Positions 1 to 8,333 of a DNA stretch of 38,937 nucleotides are shown here, one piece after another. Each line of letters opens with the position of its first letter. Position 1 is the stretch's first letter. The stretch comes from Anaerolineales bacterium Chloro_02. GTDB lineage: Bacteria > Chloroflexota > Anaerolineae > Anaerolineales > Anaerolineaceae. Made by a program: the position numbers and the translations under genes. The notes below the pieces were generated by a model. It was not told where the DNA came from. It saw only the letters and a program-made list of their open reading frames with translations, and did not search any database. Location: the NCBI GenBank assembly GCA_001603765.1, contig LUZV01000032.1, forward strand, positions 1 through 38,937, in the 5' to 3' direction.

Positions 1-1
1 G

Positions 2-2077
2 CTGGAAAAAGGCGGCATTCGTGATTTGATTGCCGACATTTATGATATGGATGGTCAGGAAGTGACTACGCAAGTCGCCGACAGTATCAAGGATATCGGT
101 TTCCGTTTTGCCTCCCAATCCGGCTCCACGCTGGCGGTCGCTGATATCACCGTTCCGCCAGAAAAAGCCGAATACATCCAGACGGCGCTGCTGGAAGTAG
201 AACGTGTTCAGAAAGAATATCGCCGTGGTTTGCTGACAGAGCAGGAACAGAACGACCTGATTATTGAAGTATGGCAAGACACAACAAAGAAGGTTGGAGA
301 CGCAGTTAAAAAGCATCTTGATCCAAATGGCAACCTTTCCACGATGGCTGTTTCCGGGGCAACAAAAGGTGGTTTTAGCCCTATTTCACAGATGGCTGGA
401 ATGCGCGGTTTGATGGCTGATCCGTCTGGTCGAATTATCCCAATGCCTATCCGCTCAAACTTCCGTGAAGGGCTGTCCGCGCTGGAATACTTTATTTCCA
501 CGCATGGTACCCGCAAGGGCTTGGCTGATACCGCTATCCGAACCGCTGACGCAGGGTATCTGACAAGGCGTTTGGTGGATGTTGCGCAGGATATGATCAT
601 CAATAGTGAAGACTGCGGCACCGAGGAAGGCATTTGGATTTCAGCGGCAGATGACGTGGCAGGACAGCCTTTTAGCGAACGAATTTTTGGACGTCTGCTG
701 GCGGAACGTGTCCTTGACGCCGAAACCGGCGAGGTCATCGGTGAACCCAACGACATGATTAATAAGGAACTCAGCCGTAAGATCATTAAAGCTGGAGTGA
801 AGAAGGTGAAAGTGCGTTCTCCACTAACCTGTGAGCTAATTCACGGGATTTGTTCACGATGCTACGGTATGGATCTTGGTCGGGGCAATCTGGTTGAACT
901 TGGGTCGGCTGTCGGTGTTGTGGCTGCCCAGTCCATTGGTGAGCCTGGCACACAGCTGACACTGCGAACCTTCCACACGGGTGGTGTGGCAGGCGGCGGT
1001 GATATTACCACTGGTCTTCCCCGTGTTGAGGAGCTTTTTGAAGCACGGCGGATGCCCCGCGGCGAAGCAGTAATCACTCAAATAAACGGCAAAGCCCACA
1101 TTATGGTTTCCGACAAGAATCCTGATATTCGCACTGTGCGCGTGGAAAGCAGCGGGATGGTCTCTCAGCGCTATGCTATCCCGACTGGTTGGGAAATCAT
1201 GGTGCAGGATGAAGACGAAGTCAAAAAAGACGCGGTGCTTGCAGTTCACGAAGAAACAGCCGTTAGAGCGGAACACGAAGGCAGAGTGCGGATCGAGGAC
1301 GGCGAGGTTGTGGTTTCGTATGAAGATCGCATAAGCGAGGATTACGAAATTCCTTCGACTTCCCGCCTTTTGATTTCTGAAGGACAAATGGTGATTGCGG
1401 GCGAACAGCTGACCGAAGGGTCGCTCAACCCCCATACCATTTTGAAGATCAATGGTCCTGAGGCAACTGAACTTTATCTGCTGAAGGAAATCCAACAAGT
1501 TTACCGCACGCAGGGTCAGAACATCAACGACAAGCATTTTGAGGTCATTATCCGCAAGATGCTGAATAAGGTTCAGATCACTCGCCCCGGCGACTCGGAA
1601 TTCCTGCCGCAGGATTTGGTTGACCGCCTTGAAATCCGCAAAATCAATGATGACCTGGTGGCACGCGGTCTGCGCCCCGCGCGCTTCCTGAACGTGTTGT
1701 TAGGTGTCTCGAAGGCATCGCTGAGCACGGATTCGTTCCTCTCCGCGGCGTCCTTCCAACATACGATTAAGGTTCTGGCTGGCGCGGCGATCTCCTCCAA
1801 GGAAGACCCGCTTTATGGCTTGAAGGAGAACGTCATCATTGGCAAGCTCATTCCGGCCGGAAATGGCTTTGTTCCTGGTCGCTTTGATGATCAGTTGGCA
1901 GAGACAGATCTGGGCAACCTTGATATTGCTAACCAGCAGATGCATATTTTCACCGATGATGCAGACCTTTCAGAAGGTTTGTATGACGATGAAGACGATA
2001 TTGAAGCTGGCGATTATGATTTGTATGATGAGGGTGGGCTCGACGATGATGAAGACCTCACGGACGATGAAGAGTAG
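2..2077 (+). CDS. rpoC: DNA-directed RNA polymerase subunit beta' (C-terminal part, 5' truncated by window edge)
   Basis: This is the largest RNA polymerase subunit. About 691 C-terminal residues are present, and the frame is open from base 2, so the start lies outside the window. Near the N-terminal side are the bridge-helix/trigger-loop signatures (GGFSPISQMAGMRGLMADPSG, then SNFREGLSALEYFISTHG and RTADAGYLTRRLVDVAQD). A zinc-binding cysteine cluster follows, with one Cys in SEDCGTEEG and three in the segment around LTCELIHGICSRCYG. Next comes the conserved QSIGEPGTQLTLRTFHTGG block and the C-terminal jaw and clamp regions. The last 40 or so residues are an unusually acidic tail, mostly Asp and Glu. 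A rho-independent terminator follows the stop and gyrA comes next. Identification is secure from the motifs. Confidence 0.98.
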   Translation: MEKGGIRDLIADIYDMDGQEVTTQVADSIKDIGFRFASQSGSTLAVADITVPPEKAEYIQTALLEVERVQKEYRRGLLTEQEQNDLIIEVWQDTTKKVGDAVKKHLDPNGNLSTMAVSGATKGGFSPISQMAGMRGLMADPSGRIIPMPIRSNFREGLSALEYFISTHGTRKGLADTAIRTADAGYLTRRLVDVAQDMIINSEDCGTEEGIWISAADDVAGQPFSERIFGRLLAERVLDAETGEVIGEPNDMINKELSRKIIKAGVKKVKVRSPLTCELIHGICSRCYGMDLGRGNLVELGSAVGVVAAQSIGEPGTQLTLRTFHTGGVAGGGDITTGLPRVEELFEARRMPRGEAVITQINGKAHIMVSDKNPDIRTVRVESSGMVSQRYAIPTGWEIMVQDEDEVKKDAVLAVHEETAVRAEHEGRVRIEDGEVVVSYEDRISEDYEIPSTSRLLISEGQMVIAGEQLTEGSLNPHTILKINGPEATELYLLKEIQQVYRTQGQNINDKHFEVIIRKMLNKVQITRPGDSEFLPQDLVDRLEIRKINDDLVARGLRPARFLNVLLGVSKASLSTDSFLSAASFQHTIKVLAGAAISSKEDPLYGLKENVIIGKLIPAGNGFVPGRFDDQLAETDLGNLDIANQQMHIFTDDADLSEGLYDDEDDIEAGDYDLYDEGGLDDDEDLTDDEE

Positions 2078-2104
2078 TCCAACGAGGAGTATGTAATAAA
2101 AAAG

Positions 2105-2136
2105 ACCCGGAGTGGACCATCACTTCGGGTTTTTTT
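2105..2136 (+). terminator. Rho-independent terminator after rpoC
   Basis: A 10-bp stem (ACCCGGAGTG paired with CACTTCGGGT, one G-T pair) with a 6-nt loop is followed directly by a run of seven T. It lies 27 bases after the rpoC stop and ends just before the gyrA promoter, so it separates the rpo operon from gyrA. Confidence 0.93.
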
Positions 2137-2137
2137 A

Positions 2138-2146
2138 TGCTATAGT
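2138..2146 (+). promoter_or_regulatory. Candidate extended -10 promoter of gyrA
   Basis: TGC followed by TATAGT is an extended -10 element. It comes immediately after the T-run of the rpoC terminator and would give a leader of about 40 nt before the gyrA ATG. No good -35 is evident, which is usual for extended -10 promoters. This is inferred from the sequence only. Confidence 0.5.
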
Positions 2147-2194
2147 TGGTGAAAATTGAGAAAAATAACGGCTGAAGCAGAGAAAGAGCGGAAT

Positions 2195-4642
2195 ATGAAC
2201 TCAACCGCCACCCAAAAAGTTAATATCAACGCTGAGATGCAACAATCGTATCTGGATTATGCGATGAGCGTCATTGTTTCGCGCGCGCTGCCTGACGCGA
2301 GAGACGGTCTGAAACCGGTTCAGCGGAGAATCTTGTATGCCATGTACGATATGGGCATACGCGACGACACTCCGCATAAAAAATCGGCTCGTATTGTTGG
2401 CGAAGTGCTTGGCAAATATCATCCGCACGGCGATACGGCTGTTTATGACGCGATGGCAAGGATGGCGCAGGACTTTTCGGAGCGCTATCTTTTGGTCGAT
2501 GGACAGGGGAACTTCGGCAGTGTGGACGGTGATCCACCAGCAGCCATGCGCTACACTGAAGCAAGACTTTCTTCGCCTGCGATCGAGATATTACGCCAAC
2601 TCGACCTGGATACCGTTGATTACATTGACAATTTTGACGGAACGTTAAAAGAGCCGGAAGTGCTGCCTTCCGCAATCCCGAACATGCTAGTTAATGGGGC
2701 TTCGGGTATAGCCGTTGGGATGGCAACCAACATCCCGCCTCACAACCTCGGGGAAGTGGTGGACGCTTTGGTGATGATGCTTGAAAACTGGGATGACATT
2801 GAAAACATCACTGTCGAAGACATCATGCGTTTCATCAAAGGACCTGATTTTCCGACCGGTGGTTTGATTATTCAGGACGAAGGCTCAATCCCTCTGACGA
2901 CGATTTACGGCAGCGGAAATGGAACGGTAAAAGTACGAGCGCGCACGCGGATTGAGGAAATGTCTCGCGGGCGGATGAGGATCATCGTGACTGAATTGCC
3001 CTACATGGTCAATAAATCCGCGCTGATCGAGAGGATCGCCGAGATCTCGCGCGAAGGCGGGCTGGAGGGTCTTTCGGACCTGAGGGATGAATCGGATCGG
3101 CAGGGTATGCGGATCGTGATCGACCTGAACAAAAACGCTGACCCTGAGGAAGTTTTAGCAACGCTGTATAAACGCACTCAGATGCATAACACTTTCGGGA
3201 TCAACATTCTGGCTTTAGTGGATGGCAGCCCGCACCGCTTGACCCTGAAACAGGCTCTGAGAGTCTTCGCGGATCACCGATTGACGATTATCCGAAGGCG
3301 CAGCGAGTATCTGCTGAAGAAAAACGAAGATCGACTGCACATTCTGGAAGCGCTAAAGGTGGCAATCGATCATATTGATGAAGTCATCCGGATTATCCGA
3401 AAATCCGCATCAGTAGAAGAAGCGCGCGAGAACCTGATGGCAAAGTATAAGCTTGATGAAATTCAGGCGAACGCGATTCTCGAGATGCCGCTGCGCCGTT
3501 TAGCCTCGTTGGAACGGAAGAAAATTGAGGATGAATTCAAGGAAGTCAGTAAAACTATTGCTGAACTCAAAGCGCTGCTGAAGTCGCCTAAAATGATGCG
3601 CAAAGTGGCAGTAGAGGAGCTGAAAGCAATTAAACAGAAATATGGCGACTCCAGGCGGACTCAGATTATTCACTTGGGCGAAGGCGAAAAGGCATCAGAT
3701 ATGTTTACGATGACCGACGTCATGCCAGTGGAGAACTTCTGGATTGAAGCGAGCGAAAACGGGCTGCTTTCGCGAACGGACGCGGATAAACCCAATCGGC
3801 TCGGTGGCGATGGCGCCCCATGGAATATGGTCCGCACGAACACCCATCAAACCATCTTTTTGGTGACGACAGAAGGAAAGGCAGCGGCAATCTCTTCTTA
3901 CTCGGTGCCGGTACAGAAGGCTGATGAAGAGGGCGTGCCCGTTTCGAAGTTGGCGCCGCTGCATCAAAATGATATCCTTCAAGGGATTTTTGCCGTCCCA
4001 ATCAATGGGGAGCCGGCAGATGAGCGCTTTGTAGTCACAGTTACCAGGCAGGGCATGATTAAACGCTCAGCGATCTCGGATCTGCCCGGGGCATCGGCTA
4101 GCGCGTTTACGTTGGTGAAGGTCAACGATAACGACGAGCTATTTGAGGTGCTGCTGACAAGGGGCAATCAGGATATTCTGCTGACGACAGCCAGCGGGAT
4201 GGCGATTCGATTTAGTGAAACCGAAGTCAGGGCAATGGGGTTGATCGCGGCGGGTGTAAACGCGATTAAATTAAAGCCCGGCGATTATGTTGTTGGCGCC
4301 TCTATTGTTGAAGACAAAGATGAGGTGGCGATGATCACCCAAAGAGGTTTGGCAAAGCGCATGCCAGGAACGGAGTTCCCGGTGCAGGGCAGGTATGGGC
4401 AGGGTGTGATTGGCTGGAAGCTCGGCAAAGAAGATCAAATTTGCGCGGTCATTGTTGGAAAACTGACCGATAAAGGCATCTGCCATTTTCAGAAGAGTGC
4501 CAGCAAGGTCTTTACAATCACAAACGCCATCAGTAGAAAACGAGCCTCAAATGGGCAGGAACTGTTTACACTAAAGCCCAATGATGAAGTGATTGGCTTC
4601 ACCAACCTGGACGATTTTGTTCAGTTTTGGGAAAAAGCTTAG
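2195..4642 (+). CDS. gyrA: DNA gyrase subunit A (type IIA topoisomerase breakage-reunion subunit)
   Basis: Type IIA topoisomerase A subunit, 815 residues, close to the usual bacterial GyrA length. The start is ATG 2195, giving the normal short N-terminus before the AMSVIVSRALPDARDGLKPV motif; an in-frame TTG at 2156 would add 13 atypical residues. The active-site tyrosine is Y120 in AAMRYTEAR. The quinolone-determining region reads HPHGDTAVYD, with Thr where E. coli has Ser83. The segment PNMLVNGASGIAVGMATNIP is canonical. The C-terminal third is a beta-pinwheel domain, but the GyrA-box (QRRGGKG in typical gyrases) is not intact; the closest segment is NRLGGDG. ParC is the alternative. The GyrA call rests on the overall pattern and length. 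The gene ends convergently with its neighbour, their stop codons overlapping. Confidence 0.9.
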   Translation: MNSTATQKVNINAEMQQSYLDYAMSVIVSRALPDARDGLKPVQRRILYAMYDMGIRDDTPHKKSARIVGEVLGKYHPHGDTAVYDAMARMAQDFSERYLLVDGQGNFGSVDGDPPAAMRYTEARLSSPAIEILRQLDLDTVDYIDNFDGTLKEPEVLPSAIPNMLVNGASGIAVGMATNIPPHNLGEVVDALVMMLENWDDIENITVEDIMRFIKGPDFPTGGLIIQDEGSIPLTTIYGSGNGTVKVRARTRIEEMSRGRMRIIVTELPYMVNKSALIERIAEISREGGLEGLSDLRDESDRQGMRIVIDLNKNADPEEVLATLYKRTQMHNTFGINILALVDGSPHRLTLKQALRVFADHRLTIIRRRSEYLLKKNEDRLHILEALKVAIDHIDEVIRIIRKSASVEEARENLMAKYKLDEIQANAILEMPLRRLASLERKKIEDEFKEVSKTIAELKALLKSPKMMRKVAVEELKAIKQKYGDSRRTQIIHLGEGEKASDMFTMTDVMPVENFWIEASENGLLSRTDADKPNRLGGDGAPWNMVRTNTHQTIFLVTTEGKAAAISSYSVPVQKADEEGVPVSKLAPLHQNDILQGIFAVPINGEPADERFVVTVTRQGMIKRSAISDLPGASASAFTLVKVNDNDELFEVLLTRGNQDILLTTASGMAIRFSETEVRAMGLIAAGVNAIKLKPGDYVVGASIVEDKDEVAMITQRGLAKRMPGTEFPVQGRYGQGVIGWKLGKEDQICAVIVGKLTDKGICHFQKSASKVFTITNAISRKRASNGQELFTLKPNDEVIGFTNLDDFVQFWEKA

Positions 4643-5223
4643 CCTTGCGCCGCGTTTGGGCTGAGGTTGCCCTCGAGATCCAGCTCCTTCGCGATTTTGC
4701 GCATAGCCATAATTGAAAAATCAACGTGCTGCCAAAGATCCAGCCCGAATTCCTGGGCACCTTGAGCAATTAAATCCCGATCGGCGCCAGCCGCGAAGGA
4801 TTTATCTTTCCATTTCTTACGGACGGATGATGCCTGAAGATCGTAAAGCGAGCGGGAGGGTCTGACGAGAGCCACTGCGGTAATCAGACCCGTCACCTCG
4901 TCGCAAGCGAAAAGAGCTTTGGCAAGGCGGCTCTCGCGAGGGATGCCGGTATGGTCAGAATGCGCGCCAATAGCTTCTATCACGTCTTCAGGAACACCAG
5001 CCTCGCGCAAGATAGGCAGCCCAGCCAGGGGATGTTCTTCGGCAGTTGGGTGTATCTCCCAGTCAAAATCGTGAAGCAAGCCTGTCAAGCCCCACAAGTC
5101 AATATCCTCACTGAGCGCTTCGGCATAAGTGCGCATGACAGCCTCGACACTGAGCATATGGCGCACGAGGGCTTCGTTTTTAACATAGGTTCTCACAAAA
5201 TCCAAAGCTTGTTGTCGCTGCAT
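4639..5223 (-). CDS. HD-domain metal-dependent phosphohydrolase
   Basis: A 194-residue HD-superfamily protein. The metal-binding pattern is visible as H22, H51-D52 (LLHDFDW) and D108 (FACDEV). A further His-rich motif, AHSDHTG, lies near residues 87 to 93. HD proteins hydrolyse phosphomono- or diesters of nucleotides; the substrate here cannot be read from sequence. The chosen start is ATG 5223, because GAGAGG lies 5 nt upstream; an in-frame GTG at 5229 would abut that ribosome binding site. It is the last gene of a leftward operon, about 9 nt after the DUF218 gene, and its stop overlaps the gyrA stop in the opposite direction. It is probably cytosolic, as no signal peptide is present. Confidence 0.82.
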   Translation of the reverse strand: MQRQQALDFVRTYVKNEALVRHMLSVEAVMRTYAEALSEDIDLWGLTGLLHDFDWEIHPTAEEHPLAGLPILREAGVPEDVIEAIGAHSDHTGIPRESRLAKALFACDEVTGLITAVALVRPSRSLYDLQASSVRKKWKDKSFAAGADRDLIAQGAQEFGLDLWQHVDFSIMAMRKIAKELDLEGNLSPNAAQG

Positions 5224-5232
5224 AAACACCTC

Positions 5233-5871
5233 TCAGGGAGTAAAAATGGGTTCTGGTTTGCCCAGAATTGGTTCTGGTTTTAGAAAAAAGACATCAAGAT
5301 AGGCTGCCACGCTGGCAAAAACCTCCCGAAAATTCCAGAAAATGTATCGGCTGCGAAGATAATCGGACTGTTTCACCGCTAAACCGGAGGCTTTGAGACC
5401 AAACTGATTACACAGGAAAATCATCCGCGGCAAATGGTAATTTTGAGTTGTGATGATGACTGAATTTAGGCCGAATATTTCTTTAGCGCGGTAGCATGTG
5501 TCGTAAGTGCGGCGACCGGCATAGTCAATGACGACGTCCGCTTCCGGAACGCCTTGCTCAACCGCGTAATTTGCCATAACACCGGGTTCGTTGTAGTGGA
5601 TTGAACTGTTATCGCCAGAAACGAGGATTTTTTGAACTTTTCCGGCAAAATAAAGATCAATCGCGCCGTCCAGCCTGTCTCGCAGGGCGAGAGTCGGGCG
5701 ACCGTCAGCAGTGATGCCAGCGCCGGGGACCAGGGCAACCTGGGCTGACGGGATTGAATCAAGATCAAAGATCTGAGATTGAGTGGTCATGATCAGCGCA
5801 ACGCGGGAAAGACCAAGCAGAAAAAAAGAAACGCAGGCAAGGATCAAGAGAAGACGGATGAACTTTTTCAT
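5233..5871 (-). CDS. SanA/YdcF-like DUF218 membrane protein
   Basis: About 212 residues. A single N-terminal hydrophobic helix (FIRLLLILACVSFFLLGL) is followed by an extracytoplasmic DUF218 domain with family motifs: VALVPGAGITADGRPT, ILVSGDNSS, RTYDTCYRAKEIFG and ITTQNYHLPRM. SanA/YdcF relatives act at the cell envelope, but their reaction is poorly defined. The best start is ATG 5871. A TTG at 5880 would overlap the upstream TGA as TTGA and suggests translational coupling; neither start has a clear Shine-Dalgarno. The C-terminus carries a short tandem PEP repeat (KPEPILGKPEPIF), from an imperfect direct repeat at about 5250 to 5281. It is the middle gene of the leftward operon. Confidence 0.85.
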   Translation of the reverse strand: MKKFIRLLLILACVSFFLLGLSRVALIMTTQSQIFDLDSIPSAQVALVPGAGITADGRPTLALRDRLDGAIDLYFAGKVQKILVSGDNSSIHYNEPGVMANYAVEQGVPEADVVIDYAGRRTYDTCYRAKEIFGLNSVIITTQNYHLPRMIFLCNQFGLKASGLAVKQSDYLRSRYIFWNFREVFASVAAYLDVFFLKPEPILGKPEPIFTP

Positions 5872-5876
5872 GGCGA

Positions 5877-6932
5877 TCAATTGGAAAGAAGATCGGCAAG
5901 CCGCACGTTCGTGACAGCCAGCAGTTCGCGCAGGGTGGAATAGGCGCTATCCGGCAAAGGTTCCAGCGCCGCGACTTCATAGTTGAGCGCGAGGCTGAGC
6001 TGAGCCTTACCGGCATCTGTCCGGGCGAATTCGCGCAAAAAATCAGATACGCGGGACTGCAGACTGAGATCCACCTGAGGGGAAAAAGACAAATTTAGAT
6101 TTGGGATGATCTGAGGGGATAGCCACAGGACGGGGAGCTTTTCAATCGTGTCTGGGAGGTCTTTTATGACCTCAGACGAAGTGCGCGGGTCCGCCGAAAC
6201 GGCGTAGGTGGCGGCGTAACCGCAGACGCCTTTGATGTAAAGCGCTCGGATGGCGGCACTGTACGAATAAGTTTGGACTGGCTCAAGGAACGGGATGTTG
6301 TTTTGGATCAGGTAGCCCAGAGGGACCCAATAACCTGCCAGCGAATGGTCGTCCGTCAGGCAGCCGCGCAGACCAGAGAGCTGCGCCAGCGCGGCGCTGG
6401 CAGGGGCTGTGGAAGTATGTGTGCCGACGTTGAAATACGGCACCATGCCGCTATCGGAATGACCAAGGAACTGTACGCCGTAGCCTGTGACGCCGAGGTG
6501 GTTGCTGACAAGGAGAGACGTGGCAAGCCCTTTTTGGGAAGCAAGCAGATATTCAACCGGCTGCAACCAGGCAAAATGCACCTGCTGCCGCTGAAGGGCA
6601 TATTCAAGATCGTGATAACTGCTGAAAAAACGAGCCGTAACGCTTTGCTGTAAGAGGATTCCAAGCTGGTTGGCGATTTCCGATAGAGCAGATTGCTGTT
6701 CGGTTGTGGGAGATGGATGAACCAACGCAATCACAATGGGGTTTTCAGCTGACCCTAACGCGGCAGGAGTGGGGGTGAAAGTGGGCATGGCGGTTGGGTA
6801 GCCAGGGTTGGGGGTGGAAGTGGAAAAGTCGTGCGAGAGGGTTGGAACTGTTTGTCCGCTGACCCCGCAGGCAGAAAGCAGCAGGCTCGCAACAAGGCTC
6901 AGAATCAAAAATGACTTACGCATGTCAAACAT
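5877..6932 (-). CDS. PhnD-like periplasmic substrate-binding lipoprotein
   Basis: A 351-residue lipoprotein. The signal peptide ends in lipobox LLSAC with the lipidated Cys at residue 22. A Ser/Thr/Pro-rich tether to about residue 60 is followed by a phosphate/phosphonate-type binding fold (PhnD family). Family-like segments are NPIVIALVHPSPT, the HDLEYALQRQQVHFAWLQP region and GLRGCLTDDHSLAGYWVPLG. No permease or ATPase gene is adjacent, so it may be an orphan receptor, or its partners may lie elsewhere. The start at ATG 6932 is favoured by a TAAAAT box exactly 6 nt upstream, which suggests a leaderless message; ATG 6923 is the alternative. It is the first gene of the operon with DUF218 and HD genes, overlapping or nearly touching the next. 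Confidence 0.8.
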   Translation of the reverse strand: MFDMRKSFLILSLVASLLLSACGVSGQTVPTLSHDFSTSTPNPGYPTAMPTFTPTPAALGSAENPIVIALVHPSPTTEQQSALSEIANQLGILLQQSVTARFFSSYHDLEYALQRQQVHFAWLQPVEYLLASQKGLATSLLVSNHLGVTGYGVQFLGHSDSGMVPYFNVGTHTSTAPASAALAQLSGLRGCLTDDHSLAGYWVPLGYLIQNNIPFLEPVQTYSYSAAIRALYIKGVCGYAATYAVSADPRTSSEVIKDLPDTIEKLPVLWLSPQIIPNLNLSFSPQVDLSLQSRVSDFLREFARTDAGKAQLSLALNYEVAALEPLPDSAYSTLRELLAVTNVRLADLLSN

Positions 6933-6938
6933 GCCTGA

Positions 6939-6944
6939 ATTTTA
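6939..6944 (-). promoter_or_regulatory. Candidate -10 box for the PhnD-like operon (leaderless)
   Basis: On the minus strand TAAAAT is followed by 6 nt (TCAGGC) and then ATG 6932, so transcription would start at or next to the start codon. The same spacing is seen before uvrC. No clear -35 was found. The rest of the 6933 to 7161 intergenic stretch shows nothing else identifiable. Confidence 0.4.
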
Positions 6945-7161
6945 CCTTATTTCACTCACTGAATTGTTTGGCGGGAAGCTGGTCTTAATGTGAACATAAT
7001 TAACTATCAATACTGTAAAGATTATGCCTGTTGTGGCGAAATCGCTGATAAGTAAGCTGCTTGGTGCCTTTCCTGAACAGGCGCTTGCTGCGGAAATGGT
7101 TGTTGGCCGGTTTTATCTCAACTCAGGTATGCTAAAATCGAAGAAAAGGCTGGAGGTCAGG

Positions 7162-7647
7162 ATGGAGATCAAAACTGTAAAGATAGTGAAACCGGAATTA
7201 ATCAATTTTGTGCTTGGGCAGTCCCATTTTATCAAGACGGTTGAAGATGTTCACGAGGCATTGGTGAGCACGGTGCCCGGGATCAAGTTTGGGCTGGCGT
7301 TCTGCGAGGCGTCGGGAGAGTGCCTGGTTAGGTGGACGGGCACGGATGAGGAAATGATCAAGCTGGCACAACAAAACGCGCTGGCGATTGGCGCGGGGCA
7401 CAGCTTTATCCTTTTTTTGGGTGAAGGTTATTACCCGATCAATGTTCTGAAAATCCTCCAAAACGTCCCTGAAATTTGCGGTTTTTTCTGCGCCACGGCC
7501 AACCCAACGGAAGTGATTGTGATAGAGACCGAACTCGGACGAGGGATTTTAGGCGTGGTGGATGGATTTTCGCCGAAAGGGATCGAAGACGAAGCCGGGA
7601 TTGCGTGGCGCAAGGGGCTGCTGAGGAAGATTGGGTATAAGTTTTAG
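7162..7647 (+). CDS. Adenosine-specific kinase family protein (PF04008)
   Basis: A 161-residue protein that closely follows the adenosine-specific kinase family (DUF355/PF04008), first described from archaea and also present in thermophilic and anaerobic bacteria. Recognisable segments are VLGQSHFIKTVEDVHEAL, PGIKFGLAFCEASGECLVRW, NALAIGAGHSFILFL, CATANPTEVIV, GRGILGVVDGFSPKG and the C-terminal LLRKIGYKF. Length matches the family. The start is ATG 7162, with GGAGG 5 nt upstream; the frame is open further up but lacks family similarity there. It converges with rdgB, the stops being one base apart. The proposed activity is phosphorylation of adenosine; the physiological role is uncertain. Confidence 0.9.
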   Translation: MEIKTVKIVKPELINFVLGQSHFIKTVEDVHEALVSTVPGIKFGLAFCEASGECLVRWTGTDEEMIKLAQQNALAIGAGHSFILFLGEGYYPINVLKILQNVPEICGFFCATANPTEVIVIETELGRGILGVVDGFSPKGIEDEAGIAWRKGLLRKIGYKF

Positions 7648-7648
7648 C

Positions 7649-8254
7649 TCAATCCTGACGCAGCGGAAGCTTCAGCTGTGAGATCATGCCCAAGACGGCT
7701 TTAGCCCGGTGGCTGATCTGATTCTTTACTGATGGCTCAAGTTCTGCCATAGTTTGGTCGGAGGAATCAACCAGAAAGATCGGATCATAGCCAAACCCAT
7801 TCTTTCCGCGGAATTCCGGGATGATCTGACCGCTGCAAATGCCGTGGCTGTGCTTCAGCCGACCTTGCCGGTCCAATAGCACTACCTCGCAGTGGAAGGC
7901 AGCGCGCCAGGGCTGAGGATACGGCTTAAGGAGTTCAAGCAGATAGAGGCAGCGGTCGGTGCTGGTGGCGTTTGGGTCAGGTAAAAGTCGGTTCGATTGA
8001 ATGCCAGGGGCGCCATCCAACGCCTCAACTTCCAGGCCGGAATCGTCCGCCAGTACCGAGAATTTTCCACCCTGCCAATAGGATTGGGCTTTTAAATAAG
8101 CATTTTCGTAATAGGTGCTGCCGTTTTCCTCAACATCGCTTAGGATGCCAAATTCAGTTGGAGTGTGGAGCACCACATCGTAAGGCGAAAAGATAGATTT
8201 GAACTCGAGAACCTTATGCTGGTTGGATGTGGCAAGTAGAAATGAGGCGGTCAT
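7649..8254 (-). CDS. rdgB: Non-canonical purine NTP pyrophosphatase (RdgB/HAM1)
   Basis: A 201-residue Ham1/RdgB enzyme that hydrolyses dITP, ITP and XTP to monophosphates, cleaning the nucleotide pool. Family motifs appear in the expected order: ATSNQHKVLEF near the N-terminus (substrate-binding SNxxK), ENGSTYYENAYLKA (catalytic Glu), VLADDSGLEVEALDGAPGI (catalytic Asp pair), GKNGFGYDPIF and ISHRAKA near the C-terminus. Length is typical. The start at ATG 8254 leaves the normal short N-terminus; the ribosome binding site is weak. It is divergent from the DUF177 gene, sharing an 80-bp intergenic region, and convergent with the adenosine kinase gene. Confidence 0.95.
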   Translation of the reverse strand: MTASFLLATSNQHKVLEFKSIFSPYDVVLHTPTEFGILSDVEENGSTYYENAYLKAQSYWQGGKFSVLADDSGLEVEALDGAPGIQSNRLLPDPNATSTDRCLYLLELLKPYPQPWRAAFHCEVVLLDRQGRLKHSHGICSGQIIPEFRGKNGFGYDPIFLVDSSDQTMAELEPSVKNQISHRAKAVLGMISQLKLPLRQD

Positions 8255-8294
8255 GGTCTGGGCTCTCTGGTTTCTGAGCGTTGGGCTCCTGGGA

Positions 8295-8303
8295 TGTTAT
8301 AAT
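8295..8303 (+). promoter_or_regulatory. Extended -10 promoter upstream of the DUF177 gene
   Basis: TGT followed by a perfect TATAAT gives an ideal extended -10 element, predicting transcription from about 8310 and a leader of roughly 24 nt to ATG 8334. A -35 match is poor, which is tolerated in this promoter class. Confidence 0.6.
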
Positions 8304-8333
8304 CAAAAAAAGCTTGGGAAATTGTAACTTACT

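Noticed and set aside
854..1537. Long minus-strand ORF inside rpoC
   Set aside because: It is entirely antisense to well-conserved rpoC, without a family resemblance or ribosome binding site.
2156..2194. Upstream TTG start for gyrA
   Set aside because: It would add 13 residues not seen in GyrA and lies inside the expected leader; ATG 2195 is better.
7024..7161. N-terminal extension of the adenosine kinase gene
   Set aside because: The frame is open but the family starts at ATG 7162, which has an ideal ribosome binding site.
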